64,000 bases of DNA from Brachionus rotundiformis (Eukaryota > Rotifera > Eurotatoria > Ploima > Brachionidae). The notes under the pieces are model-generated. The model saw only the letters and a list, made by a program, of their open reading frames with translations, searched no databases and was not told the DNA's origin. The stretch lies in NCBI GenBank assembly GCA_016802295.1, contig JAESIW010000138.1:2732539-2796538 (forward strand). The letters are read 5' to 3'. A program made the translations under genes and the position numbers. Of the stretch, positions 24,694 to 37,003 are shown one piece after another. Positions within the stretch are counted from its first letter, which is position 1, and every line of letters starts with the position of its first letter.

Positions 24694-27600
24694 ATGGATC
24701 CAGAGGTTAAATTCAGCTTGGACAATTCTTTTAATTCAAACGAGTCAAATTTCTCCCAAGACTCGGCAAAGCGTTTGTCATCTGATCCAACATCGTTTTC
24801 CAAAATCGCACAAAACCAATCTGATACAAGCTCAATTAAGTATGCAACCAATTATGTAATATTTCATAAAAGATAATGTTTTATTTTCAAACTTATCTTA
24901 AAAGTTATTCGGAATTTTAATTTACCAAGAGGAGTACACTTCTAGGGATAAAATTTTACATTACGATAAAATTTTGAAATATTCAGTAGAAAATCATAAT
25001 TTATTAAGTAATTTAAAGTTGCTTTTTATATATTGTATGGTTCGATTTTTTGATAATCAGACAATGTTTCTATTATGTTTAATTTTATTTTTATTAATAA
25101 ATCGATAGAAAATTAAGAGAATAAGAAGAAGAGAAAGACTTTTTATGTCATATTTATCAAATTTTAGAACAGTAAAAATACTCTTTTAAATTATACAAGA
25201 TAATATGAACAACCTTTTATTTTTTTCATCGAATCAGACATTAATTTAAATTAATCTCAAGCTTATTTGAGCTAAAATAAATGATAATATAAATTTTACT
25301 AATTAACGTCACAGTTTCATAATTAATATCGGAAAGATATATTTTTTTATATTTCTAAAAAGGTAAATAATTACTCATAATAAAAGCTATTCAGCTTTTC
25401 AAATCTCCCATTAAAAAAATCGTACGTTTTTTAAAATTTCATGATTTTTCTTTAAATTAACTTTTAAAATTGAAATCTATCTTGTCCAATTGATAGCTTT
25501 TAAAATAATATATCAATTTTATTTTTTATTTTTTTCTAAGCGGTTCGATTAACGATATTGATTGTAGGGATTTATTAAATAATGATAACTTACAATCGAC
25601 ATCATTGCAGTCACCTTCATTTAGTGTAGAAAAAAATCAAAACGAAGATACCATGAGTGTTAATAAGGAGCTTGATGTAGCATCCAGTGGTCAAAATTCT
25701 CCAAAACTGTTTATTGATAAAGATGGTGATAAATTTACGGGCACTCTACGCAGCAACCACTCATCTAGCTCGGATAAAAACAAAAGCTTAAGGGAAAAGG
25801 ATTACCTGAACAGCTCACATTACAACCTAAACCATAATTCAATAGCTATAATGACCAATATAGATGAGCAAAAGGCTAAAATCTCGAGCATATCCAAGAA
25901 AAGTTCCAAGTCGAAAAAACCGTGGTACAGTGTAAGTAGATAGTATCTATTTAAATAAATAAAAAATTCTCTATTTAAATTTTTATTTTAAATCAAAATA
26001 AAATATTAAAGTTATCTAAGTCGATTCAGATACTTAGTACTTAGTTTGAACTAATTCTTTTCTAAAGAGTGAGATTTGTGTTTAAAATTTTAAATTAAAT
26101 TCTAATTTAAAGTATTTATTCATAGAGAATAAATTTTATTTTAAATAATAAACACGTATGCTATTCATATAAAGACACACTTTGTTAAATAATAAAAATT
26201 ATTCATCGCACTATTGCTGGTCGATGATTTGGAATTAATTTCCTCTAAAAATTACTCAAGCATTTTAATAAAATTCTATTTGCTTAGAATTTGACTGAGG
26301 GTTGTATTATTAATTTAAGAAAATGACAAAAAAATATCTTTTTTATATTTTTTAATTTTATTTTAGGTTTTTACAAACACTTATAAACAAAAGAACGAAG
26401 ATTTTCGTAGACTATTCAAACTATCATCTGAAGAAATACTTTTAGCCGATTATTCCTGTGCTCTTCAACGCGAAATACTAGCCCACGGCAGACTTTATGT
26501 ATCACTGAATTACGTTTGCTTTCGAGCCAATATAATCGGTTGGGAAACTACAGTAATCCAAATCAAATCTTTTATCTTATTTTAAAATAATTTTTAATTT
26601 TTTTCCAAAGTTAATACTTAAGTTAAAAGATATCCGCAGCATATTAAAAGACAAAACAGCCAAAATAATACCAAACGCCATTTCACTTGTTCTTGACAAC
26701 GAAAAGTATTTCCTCACCAGTTTTTCATCAAGAGACAAAACATACAACAATTTAATTAAAGTCTGGCAAAATGCACTTTCAGATGGTGTAAGCTTTCTTT
26801 TCAAAATAACTCCAATTACATTACTCAAAATCAGTCAGAAACTTCTAGTTTTCAACTTATGACTTGATATCACTAAAAGTTTTTTTGCCCCAGAGATTTA
26901 ATTTTATTCTTAAGTCAATCTAACCATAATTAAACAAATTACTCATTTTTCATGACATTGTTACTATTATTTTAACTTTTTATAGAGTTTTGATAAAATA
27001 TGAATTTTAAAAAATGAATAAATTTTTAGTCTATGACGTCAGATGAAATAAATAGTATTTTGAAAGCATCTTACGGTGAAGATTTAGGATATAATTCAGA
27101 CGACGCTGAGTACGGCTATTATTCAAAGTTAAAACCAAAACAGTCAAGTGATCTATTGGGTACAGTTTGGAATATTGTCCAAATTTTGAATTTAAATTTT
27201 GGTTTCAGATTTGCCTCAACCATCAGAAAACAAATCAAATTCGAACCCTATAAGTTCATCACCAATTATAGAGGATCAAATTTTGGACACCACAGACGAC
27301 ATAAACTCTTTTTCAGACGATCAGGCCACAACGATGAAAAAGCAAAAAAACGTTCTATTCGAATCGTCATCAAGTTCTTCGTTTGGTAGAAAAAATACAC
27401 CAGCATCCCAGTATGGCCATCGACATTCTTCAAGCTATGATGCCTCAATGATCGACACAAACGAGTCCGCGGAGGTAATTTTTAAAACATATTCAACCGC
27501 ATTGGAAAAATAATTTATAATAAATACTATTTTTAAAGAAATTTTATGTAAGGAAATTTGTGTTTCAAAAAAGTTGAATTAACATGAAGCTTCAGATCTA

Positions 27601-30600
27601 ATGTAGTCTTTAAATTTTTGCCTTTTTTCAAAATTTTCTTTTATCATACCTTTATACTTAGCTATTTAGTATAGCTAAATTTATGCCTGAAAACAATCGA
27701 CAACCAGCAAACATAAAATATACTTTCATTTGTATTTTCTTTTAAAAATTTTCTAAATCATTTCAAATAAAAATTTCTTGCTTACGTAATCAATTAATTA
27801 ATAGTCACTAATTTTGGATATTTTTAAACATTAAGGTTCTTGTACCTGTTCCGCATACGACTGGTGTTTACCTTAAGGTATCTTGAATCATTTTATTTTA
27901 TTTTTCTACTAAATGATCATGATTTTCGAACGGACATTCTCAAAATTTGTTCATAGATAATTTTAGATCGAAGATTTTGCCATCTTTTTTTTAAATAATC
28001 TTTATTATAATTTTTAAACAATTACTTTAGCATAAATTAAAATTTAAGAAATCATTCAAGCGCTACATATTTTAGATTTAATAACAATACCAAATGACCA
28101 TTAATTATTTCTTTTATGTTATATAAACAATCAAGTCTAAAAATCGCTGATTTAATCTTTTTTTTTTTCCCATTAGAAATATTCAAATAGAAAAAAAATC
28201 TATTAATTTTGATTTTTAAAAATGGAAATTTTTTTAAATTAGATTTTTTAGTTTTTTTAAAAATAATTTACAAAAACTTATCCTTTAAAATATCGATAAG
28301 TTTTCCTAAAAATAAAATTACCCAATTAAATAATAAAAATTGATACAACTTTATATTTTTCAGAGTTAAACTTTTTTAAATACTTATTTACCCAGACTAT
28401 TCATAGTTGTTTTCGTTTTTAATATTAATTTTTTTAATATTTAATATAAGGAAATTTATGTTTGATTTTTATTTTAGAATTTTCAGAAGCATTTTGTTAC
28501 TATGACAAATAATAGTATCGTTTTCGAAAATCTTGATCTTAATTATATTTAGAAAAATTAAGATTTACTAATTTAATTTAATTTCTAATTTAATTTCCGA
28601 ATCAAATAAAAAAAATGTTCATAATTTACTTTTCTAGCGTCCGCGATCAATGGTTGTCGAAAAAATTGGCAAAACCCCTAAATCCTATAATAATACTTGG
28701 TCTGCGACTAGTCCTGTGAACATATCTGATGAAATGAGCGCAGAATCTTCCGACAAAAGTAGCCAAAGTACAGACGTGAACAACAATGAACAGAAATCAG
28801 ACCCAAAAAGTAACTTGAGCACATTCTCACCTATTACCAATAATTCTCAATCATCAAGTAAACACAATATTAATAAACTAAAGAGTAAATGATTTAAAAA
28901 ATAAAATTTTTTCAAGAAAAAGTCGATTTATCCTCTTCCATGATAGGTCAAACTTCTATGGTATCACCTTCTCCAATAACTTCTAGCCCAAGCGAGCCTA
29001 TTGAATCTATTGATCTGAATGCAAACAATAATGCAAAATGTTCATGTACAGAACACAATGGTAAAGAATTGATGAATTTAACATTTAACATGTCAGTCAA
29101 CCAGCTTTTTGAATGCTTGTTTGGTCATACTGAATTTTGCCAAAAGTATTGGGAATCGCGAAAATTTGGAAATCTTATTGTTGGTGAATGGAAAAATGAT
29201 GCTGTATTACCAACGCGTAGATTAGAGTATACAGTTGATTTAGGAGGAGCTTTGGGACGACCGAAAAATACAGAAGATCAGGTAATAATTTTGGAAAATT
29301 TTATTATATTAAAAATATAAATCGTCATCTCTTGCTGCATTTGTAATAACTTTAATTGGAAAAGAAAAACTTAGAGCACTTTCACTTGGGTACGGATTAC
29401 TGGTCAAAAAAATAACCTTAAAATTATTAATACGCATCTTATTAAAATTGGTCACCTCATACTCTTTACCATCTGTTTCAATTCGTATTAACCTCACAAA
29501 TTTATCATCATTTATCAATTCTTTAGAGCATATTTCATCAAATAATTTATCATCTATTTGATCACACACTGATTTGACAACTTCTATTAGTTCTTGATCA
29601 TATTGCATTAAATCTATCACAAATGGCTTTCCATAACGAATCGAACCAAGCAGTGCAATGCGAAATTTTTCCTTTTCCATTGATTTCATATCTAAACAAT
29701 TCACATAGTTTGTATCCCTGTATCTTAAAAAAGTAGATGCTTGATCATTTTGGTCAATAATTATTGGCCATTTGTCCGATTTTTTGACAGCGCCTGATAT
29801 GTCTCTAAGAACCAAATCATCCAATTCTTTGATATTTATTTTCATTATCTTATCATCATCAAGTTCAGGTTCCTCGTCGTCCGAGCCCGGCTCAGAGTCT
29901 GACTCTTCGGTATTATTTTTTATCTTTTTTTTTTCTTTTCGAATCTCGGACAGCAAATCTTTATAAAAAATGCGTGATTTCACACTCTGTTCCTTTAATT
30001 GTTCTGATTTGGTGCTAAGTTCAATTTTTTCACACTCTTTCTTATCAATCAAAGGTGCATACATTTCTGGATTTAAAAGGTATTCATCGTGCAATCGCTG
30101 CAGTTCAGTGGTACATTTGAGGAGCTCATTTTTAATATACTCATATTGGGTTCTTGATTTTTCGTATTCTTTTTTGGCCAATTTTTTTCTTTCCTCAAGT
30201 CCATTTATTTGCTCCTGTTTAATTTCTTTTCGAGATTTTTCAATCTGTTGAAGCATTCGATCAGTGAGCTGAATGTTCCAATTCTTGAGAACTTCTATAA
30301 CATTATCTTTGGTTGCAGCATCAACAACTCGCTGTCCATCTTGGGAATACATTCTCGGATCCGCACCATTTTCAAGCAAAATTTGAACACAATGCAAATG
30401 ACCAGCAAAAGCAGCTCGCCAAAGTGGAGTTCGATTAAAAGCACCTTTAGAATTTGGATCCGCATTATTTGAAAGTAGAAATTTACAGACTTCAGCCGAG
30501 CCACCGGCAGCAGCTTCCGATAGAGCACTGTTATTGTTTGAATCCTTGCAGTCAATTAAATTCAGAATGGCCTGTTTTTTCTTTCCACTATCTATCTTCT

Positions 30601-32791
30601 CTTCCATTGAGTCCAATTCTCGTTCAAAGTCACTAATTGTAAATTTCAACTCTTGTAGATTTCCATCATAAGCTGCATCCATAAATTTTTTCTTCCTTAA
30701 GTCATTTTTCCTTTTCATTTCCTTTTCGCGAAGTTTTTTCAATCTTCTTTTTTCTTCCCTCTCTTGTTCTAGTTTTATCATTTGAATATAAGCCTCTTGT
30801 TCCAACTTAGCTAGCTTTTCATCAAGTTCTTTTTTTTCAGCTTTCAGTTTATTTAATTCTTTGACAGCTTTGAATCTTTTCCAAGCACATTGAATCCTAA
30901 CTGCAGAATTATAAAGTCTAAGCTCCTCATCGGTCATTTTAGGCTGGACAAAAATAACCGTATCAATTTTGGGTTGCCCGGTAGGGACTTCTGGAGTCTT
31001 GATTTTTGTTGGTTCTTTGGCGACCTCCACTTTCTTGCTCGGTATGTTTTTTGATCCAGATGGCTTTTTGACAGGCTTTGATTTTGATTTTGAATTTTCA
31101 TTTTTTTTATTCATATTATCTTAAAAAAATAAATTTCTAATCTTAAGAAAATATTGGAATACCGGTCAGATGTCTGTATTGTGATGGAATCAAGTAGTGT
31201 TACTCATAATGTGCCTTATTCAGATTATTTTGTCGTAAAGAACCGGTTTTGTATGACGAGAATCACTGCTAGCCAAACTCGTATTAGTGTTCATTGTCAT
31301 ATATTTTATAAAAAGAATCCTAATTTTATAATTAAAAGTATATCTTAAAAGTAAAAAGCTTTTGATGATTGAATTAAATTTTTTTAATTTTTAGATTTTA
31401 TTGAAAAAAATTCTTTAAGCGCAATAAAAGATTCATTTTTATATCTTGGTAAGTTGAATTATTTTTTGAATTTAGTTATAGGCATTTAATTTTAATAATA
31501 ATTGAGCGTCTTTAAAATAAATTAGGTTTCCAAGGTTTCTTGGAAATTTGGAAGGCTTAAACTAATAAATTAACAATTTATATTAAGCTGGTACCATAAA
31601 TCAGTTTCATGGTAAAAATTGTCACGAATCAACTATTTCCAAATTCAATACTAAGATATATAATTCTAATTTGGATAAATCAATATTCTATTTAAGAGGT
31701 GAAATTAAATCTAAGTTTAGATTTTGTAAAAGATTTTAAGTTTTTTGTTAAATGTTATACAAAAAAGTTTTTTTCTGTATATATTATTTATATTATTTTT
31801 ATCATTTGTTTATTACTTTCTAAAATCGTTCACTCTTCAAATAATTAAAATTGAAATGTTCAGAAATATATTAAAAATTATAAATCAATTGATTTTAGTT
31901 TATTATTTCAATATCTTAATAGCTTTTTATATTAAAATTTTCTAATTTTTCAGTAAAAAATATTCTAAATTATCTTAACAACTAAATTTTGAACATTTTA
32001 ATGAAAACTTAACTTTTTTCGATTTAAGATTTTATTTAAATGAATTTAATTCTAATCTTTTAATTAATAGAAAAAAACTTGCCAGACTATCAAAAATTGC
32101 CAGAACAGCACAGTCAAATATCTGCTTTTAAAACGGAACAGGATGCAATTACCCACGTAGATTCATTTGAAATTGATACTCGAACTCGATCAGAGCACAG
32201 AACTAAACATTCAACGAAAAAAAATTTTAAAAAACGCCATGTAAATCACACTTCAGAAAATCGTATGGACCGCGTGGAAAACCAATTTTATCGTTCGAAT
32301 TCGGAAAATAGTCCAATTCTAGAAAGATCCGCTTCTAATCAAGCTCAATTAGTTCCAATTCAGAAATTTTCATTTTTTGGGCTCGAAATAAATGTAGACA
32401 CACTTGTTAGACTTTTTATTGTTGCGTAAGTATTCAAAAATATAGGTTTAATAAATTTTACAATTGTTCAATTTTAGAATGGTGGGTCTAATGATAATAA
32501 ATGGTGTATTGTATTATAAGCTTAGACGCATTGAATCATTAGCCGACAGTTTAAAAACTGATCCAAGTCTTTTTACCAAGTAAAATAATAAATTGAGTTT
32601 TATAAATTATATTAGTTGTAATTTTATCAAGATCTGGACAATTTGATCAAGCTATAACAAATTTGCCTTTTAAAGGACAGAATAATTGGCAATATGCGAT
32701 CAAAAATACGCTTGAAGCTATTTCCAAAATGGAACATTCTCTTAAACAGTTAAATAAAAATTTTGAGAATCATGAACCTGGGGAATTGTAG
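24694..32791 (+). CDS. GRAMD1: Aster/GRAMD1 sterol-transfer protein (GRAM-VASt-TM)
   Basis: Aster proteins sit in the ER, bind the plasma membrane through a GRAM domain and move sterol through the VASt (ASTER) domain. Thirteen exons: 24694-24839, 25541-25931, 26367-26552, 26611-26787, 27030-27159, 27209-27474, 28638-28884, 28917-29281, 31148-31337, 31395-31448, 32071-32425, 32478-32579, 32632-32791; 922 aa, frame kept throughout. Residues 1-179 are Ser/Asn-rich and disordered. GRAM (about 183-300): TYKQKNEDFRRLFKLSS, LADYSCALQREILAHGRLY, KYFLTSFSSRDKTYN, then LTSDE-like MTSDEIN. VASt (about 553-720): CSCTEHNGKELMNLTFNMSV, and VPYSDYFVVKNRFCMTRI after the split. A TM segment follows at about 827-850, then a luminal tail. 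The VASt domain is split by intron 29282-31147, which contains the antisense IQANK1 gene. Confidence 0.95.
24840..25540 (+). other. Aster intron 1 (and intron 2 at 25932-26366)
   Basis: Two introns of 0.7 and 0.43 kb. AT-rich, no ORF, repeat or RNA gene recognised in either. Confidence 0.5.
27475..28637 (+). other. Aster intron 6, 1.16 kb
   Basis: Long for this genome; AT-rich with poly-T tracts. Nothing recognised inside. Confidence 0.5.
29309..31114 (-). CDS. IQANK1: IQ motif and ankyrin-repeat protein, intronless, nested inside an Aster intron
   Basis: Single exon of 601 codons on the strand opposite to Aster, wholly inside its intron 8. Architecture: basic Lys/Ser-rich N-terminus (1-55); an IQ motif (about 69-86, AVRIQCAWKRFKA); a charged coiled coil with REEKRRLKKLREKEMKRK (about 90-140); ankyrin repeats (about 190-275, with ALSEAAAGGSAEVCKFLL and TPLWRAAFAGHLHCVQILLENGADP); a second coiled coil (about 285-395); an acidic EESDSEPGSDDEE stretch; then a C-terminal domain (about 430-590, WPIIIDQNDQASTFL, RDTNYVNCLD, IRYGKPFVIDL). 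That last domain resembles the AAA5 region of dynein heavy chains. The vertebrate IQANK1 function is unknown. An AATAAA on the minus strand lies at 29305-29300, four bases past the stop. Only 27 and 33 bases separate its ends from the flanking Aster exons. Confidence 0.9.
   Translation of the reverse strand: MNKKNENSKSKSKPVKKPSGSKNIPSKKVEVAKEPTKIKTPEVPTGQPKIDTVIFVQPKMTDEELRLYNSAVRIQCAWKRFKAVKELNKLKAEKKELDEKLAKLEQEAYIQMIKLEQEREEKRRLKKLREKEMKRKNDLRKKKFMDAAYDGNLQELKFTISDFERELDSMEEKIDSGKKKQAILNLIDCKDSNNNSALSEAAAGGSAEVCKFLLSNNADPNSKGAFNRTPLWRAAFAGHLHCVQILLENGADPRMYSQDGQRVVDAATKDNVIEVLKNWNIQLTDRMLQQIEKSRKEIKQEQINGLEERKKLAKKEYEKSRTQYEYIKNELLKCTTELQRLHDEYLLNPEMYAPLIDKKECEKIELSTKSEQLKEQSVKSRIFYKDLLSEIRKEKKKIKNNTEESDSEPGSDDEEPELDDDKIMKINIKELDDLVLRDISGAVKKSDKWPIIIDQNDQASTFLRYRDTNYVNCLDMKSMEKEKFRIALLGSIRYGKPFVIDLMQYDQELIEVVKSVCDQIDDKLFDEICSKELINDDKFVRLIRIETDGKEYEVTNFNKMRINNFKVIFLTSNPYPSESALSFSFPIKVITNAARDDDLYF
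31449..32070 (+). other. Aster intron 10, 0.62 kb
   Basis: AT-rich; a short plus-strand ORF at 31745-31945 is hydrophobic by composition only (poly-Ile/Leu/Phe from AT codons) and is not called as a gene. Confidence 0.5.
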
Positions 32792-33409
32792 TATTTACCG
32801 TCCAAATTTTGACTAGTCATAGCCCACTCAAAATTTCTTTGGCAAAATTTCTTTAAACAAGGCTACTGATGTTCAAAGTCAAATTTATCATTTTATAACT
32901 TAATATATGTATATTTAAAAGTTCATTTTTGTTAATTTTTAATATTTTTTTCAACTGATTTTATTTTTTTAATTACTTGCCGCACTTAAAATAAAATTGT
33001 GAATCTTCCTTTTAATTTAGAATCGTTTAATTATTAAATTAATATTTTTTTCGAAAACTATATTTTGCTCGCACAGCTATTTTAATACTTAAATGAAAAT
33101 AAAATATTTTTTTAAATTTTAATTAATTTCCTAAAAGTCGACAAAATTTATTGATCAATTTTACATTTATTAAAAGCGCAAAATATTACAAAACAGATAA
33201 ATTATAATGTCTAAAAGGAAAATTTGTTTAGATTTTAATCATTGTTTAATAACAATTATTTAAATAACCCGGTGATAATTTTATTTTGTTTTTTTATTCA
33301 AAATATGTTTCCTAATTCAATTTTATTTCTATTTTTTTCGAGTGGTCAGTAATTTCAAAAAAAAAATTATTACTTTTTTTTAACCTTTTAATTATTTAGT
33401 ACATCAGTA
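32792..33409. other. Aster 3' flank, no gene seen
   Basis: AT-rich 3' flank with polyadenylation-like hexamers; no other feature. Confidence 0.45.
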
Positions 33410-33745
33410 TAACTTTTACTTCTGTGTTGAATATCTTGATTTTTATTTCTTTGCTGTAGAATTTTTACTTATGGATTTTGATTTGTTTGAGTCTGGCATA
33501 TGTTCCATTGGCTTTAGTAAGTCTATTCTTTATACCTTCATGCGTTACCATGATTCACTTATGATGTCTCCTGATAGGTGATCGATGTCTCCAATTTCCA
33601 GAATTATGTTACACTCGAATTTCTCATAGAAGTTCTATTAGTTTTATTATGTTAACAATTTTCTCTGGTATACCATAAATATGGCTCAAAGAGTTTATCT
33701 GTTGGCAAAGTTGAAGATTAACGGGCTATTCCATTGCATTTCAGA
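33410..33745 (-). mobile_element. Decayed LINE (non-LTR retrotransposon) reverse-transcriptase remnant
   Basis: Read on the minus strand, 33700-33640 encodes HIYGIPEKIVNIIK, a standard stretch of LINE reverse transcriptases. After a frameshift YEKFEC follows. Then comes DHLSGDIISESW, and finally KNRLTKANGTYARLKQI and IKIKIFNTEV, which belong to the C-terminal part of the same ORF. The catalytic YADD segment that should lie between is missing, so the copy is internally deleted, frameshifted and dead. The flanks to 33880 show nothing else. Confidence 0.7.
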
Positions 33746-33926
33746 TTCTTTTCTGTAAATTATGTTATGTCTCTTTAAAAATGAAACTCAACTAATTTTT
33801 TTATTCAATTAGCGCAAATAATGGTGATAAAGTAAAAATCAAATCTGAAAAATACAATAATTAAAAACTAAAAGACATATTTTTGCTTTAAAAACTTTAG
33901 TAGCTATGACAATTTAATGTAATATA

Positions 33927-34519
33927 ATGCTTCAAATAAGAACTGAAAAAAACAATGTACCAAAAATATTTCAATTTAAAATGAATGTGCCACAAATAAC
34001 TAATTTAAAAGAAATGGTTAGCATAATTTTTGACTCGCCAGAGCCTCCAAATCAATGCTTTACGATAATTGACGAAAGTACCAGAGTAAGTGCATTTCTT
34101 AGACATCGTGATACGAATTATTTGAATTGCTTGGATAAAGTGTCAATGGAGCCAGAACGAATTCGGATCGCAATTTTAAGTGCAATACGTTATGGAAAAG
34201 TCTTGGTTTTTGGTAAAATAATCATGTATATTTAATATTTATTTATTTTGAATATTTAGATCTGGTTGATTCTCCTGATTTGATTGAGTATGTTGAAAAA
34301 ATTGTTAACCAAGTAGATCCAAATTTATTCAAAGAGCTTTGTGATTTAAGTATCATAAAAGATGAACAATTTTTGAATTATGTAAAGGAAAAAGATGGTG
34401 AAGATTTTAAGAGTGTTTACTTCACTGACTTAACTATAAGAAATTTCAGAGTAATATTTTTGAGTACAAAATTAGCAGAAAAAATTCAAAAATTGGGAAA
34501 ATTATTTTTAGTATCTTAA
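33927..34519 (+). CDS. Stand-alone paralogue of the IQANK1 C-terminal (dynein-AAA5-like) domain
   Basis: Two exons, 33927-34212 and 34260-34519, 181 aa. Beyond about residue 45 it aligns with the last 170 residues of the nested IQANK1. Shared or similar blocks: SAFLRHRDTNYLNCLD, EPERIRIAILSAIRYGK, VNQVDPNLFKELCDLSIIKDEQFLNYV and RNFRVIFLST. It has no IQ motif, ankyrin repeat or coiled coil, and the Trp-Pro of the WPIIID block is replaced. The 47-bp intron interrupts the gene at IRYGKVLVF|DLVD, where the nested IQANK1 has none. The plus-strand orientation is opposite to IQANK1. No promoter recognised. It may be a functional domain-only gene or an expressed fragment; the open frame across a good intron argues against a pseudogene. 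Confidence 0.8.
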
Positions 34520-35497
34520 TTTGAATGATTAAATTAAAGCTAATTCAAATTAATTTAATAAATAATCACAAAATGGACCAAATGAAGAATTCACTATACT
34601 TAAAAAATATTTTCATTTATTATATTTTATTTAAATTTTTAATTTAAATTCAAAATAATTCGAGAAAAAAAGAATATTTTAACAAATAAATCAATTATAT
34701 TTAAAAATAAAAAATCTATTAATTTTTTTTTTTATTTAAAAAGAAGAAATACCGGTATTTATTATTAAACAAATGATTAATAAATATATGAAAAATCAAA
34801 TTGAATAATTTTCTATGAAATTACTTAAAAATTATTCAATGCATGCAAAAAAAATAACACATCTAGATAATTTTACATATCAATAAATGACATCAAGAAA
34901 ATAATATATAAGTTTTTGACTATTGCCAGGATTAAAAAAAATCTGCTATGTTTAAAAAGTTGTCATTTTTTTCCTAATTTTTCACTAATCCATTAATTGA
35001 ATTAAAAAACTAAAAAAATACTTATAATGATGGTAGTTTTGGTAATTTTGTAAAACAAAAAATTAAATTTTAGATAATTATTTATTAGGTTGCTCACGTG
35101 TATTGGAACTAACCTAGATGTTTAAAAAAAAATAGAAATTATATTTTTGTCGAAATTTCGATAATTATATGTTTTGAATTTGATTTTTTTAACTATTTAC
35201 AATTACCATCAGAACTCATAATATCAAAAAAGGTAAACAACTCAAGAAAGATCGTAAGATATTTTTTTCAAATAAAATATCTAATTAAAAATATGTTTTT
35301 TACTTCAATTAAAAATTAGTTTATTAATCATTCAAAAATTTAATATTAAATTTTTTAAATCTGAAAGATAAATTAAAAGATTATTTTAAATTTTGTTAAC
35401 TTTAGTATATTTTAATTATGTTCAGCATTTATACTGTCTAAGGACTAGATGAATAAAAAATTCAACATTTAGATTTTACATTTTGATATATTTAGAA
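34520..35497. other. Intergenic, no gene seen
   Basis: About 1 kb, AT-rich, stops in all frames. TTTAG occurs immediately before the next start codon (35492-35495). Confidence 0.5.
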
Positions 35498-37003
35498 ATG
35501 TCGATAGAATCTTCATCAAAAAATCGTCATCACAAGGTACCTAAAAGCACAAACATAAAAGTTGAAAATACAAACGAAAACTGGATTCCACAAGAGCAAG
35601 AATTGTCAAGTTACCAGACCGAAGAAATACCCGAATGCAATTGTACCGACCATCATGGAAAAGTCTACCTAGATCAAATATTTGAAATGTCATTTTCATA
35701 TTTATTTGAATGTTTATTTGAATTCAATGAATTTTATTATCAATTTTTAAAGACAAGAAAAATTTCAGGTTAATAAATGTTAATATTTATTTTATAATAA
35801 TGATAAAATGCTATTTTAGATTTCAATGCCAATGACTGGAAAATTGAGGACAATATTAAAACAAGAAAGAGCGAATATCTAATAGAGATTTCTCATGCCA
35901 TTGCCTCTAAATACTGTAAAAACATCGAGCAATATGTAAGTAAGCTTTTTAATCATTTTAAATAATTATATTGCGACACTTAAATCTAAAATTTTGCCTC
36001 ACTTTTTCATATTTTACAAAATTTTCAACCCTGGATTAATTTTAATTAAATTCATTTTTTGTTTAACTGCTAGGGTTTCACTAGTTTTAAAAATATGGAA
36101 AATTTTTATTTTTTATCTTAAAAAAATTAGAAAATTATTAAATATATTGAGAATAAAATTTGCGTTGTTGATACTGAGACATTCAGCTCGGGAGTCATAT
36201 ACTCAGATTGCTTCAAAATATGCCATAGATTTTGTATTACAGCTTCACCGACTAATAGACGATGTAGGCTAAAAGTCCATTCATCATTAATTTACTTATC
36301 TAAGCCAAACTTTGTTGTTAAAGGTAAATGTTCCAAACTTTTTACCAGAACTCAAATTATACATATTTTTAAAGCTCTAATTGACAAAAATTGTTATTCA
36401 AGTTTGAACGAATTTTTCAGAGGGATGCAAGAGAGCTTGCAAAATGAGTGTGAACGAATGCAAAAATTTCATTGCTCAATTGTCAAAACTTCAACTGAAT
36501 CGGATCTTAAAAATTTGGGTGGTGATACCAAATCTTTTTTGACGTCTTCCATGACTTCTTCTAAAGATTTTTCAAGTGATGATGAAATTTCTTCCACAGA
36601 CGAAACAACAAAAACAAAAAAGAGCTCTTATTCAGCAATATGGAAAAGTTCTAGCTCGACTAAATTTGTTTGCCACTCGGAACCAAAAGAAAACCAAATT
36701 TCAATTCCAAATAAACGTCCCAAAAGTTATAAACAATACGAAAAAGATAAAATTACAAACTCTTTTGAATTTATCGAGAGCAATCATAATGAAAGAATAA
36801 ATGATTCACTTAATTTTTTTATTAAATTTTTCTTGGTCCTGTAAGTTTAAAAATTTTAAAATTATAAGATAAATTATAATTTGTTTTTTATGCCAAGAAT
36901 GCTAGTTGTTTTCATATTTAATCTAATACTTTATTCAAAATTACGTGAAATTGAAAAAATAGCTGTTTTAATCAAGCATCAATATAAACCAAATACGAGC
37001 TGA
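35498..37003 (+). CDS. Aster-like paralogue 1 without GRAM domain (VASt-TM protein)
   Basis: Five exons: 35498-35768, 35820-35935, 36131-36323, 36375-36840, 36898-37003; 383 aa. The VASt domain covers about residues 45-220: CNCTDHHGKVYLDQIFEMS, LFECLFEFNEFYYQF, DFNANDWKIED, KICVVDTETFSSGVIYSDCF, CITASPTNRRCRLKVHSS and DKNCYSSLNEFF. A Ser/Thr/Lys-rich linker follows. One TM segment (LNFFIKFFLVLMLVVFIF, about 330-352) ends in a short charged tail, as in Aster. The GRAM module is absent: only about 45 residues precede VASt. Exon phases match the VASt part of the full-length Aster upstream, so it arose from that gene. The N-terminal start at 35498 is chosen because the sequence just before it ends in TTTAG, a likely acceptor; an upstream in-frame Met (35483) is possible. 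Expected to be ER-anchored; sterol handling is inference. Confidence 0.85.

Noticed and set aside
29772..30636. Several plus-strand ORFs inside the Aster intron
   Set aside because: All are Ser/Phe-rich antisense shadows of the IQANK1 coding sequence.
31745..31945. Plus-strand ORF resembling a membrane protein
   Set aside because: Lies in an Aster intron and is hydrophobic only through AT-rich codons.
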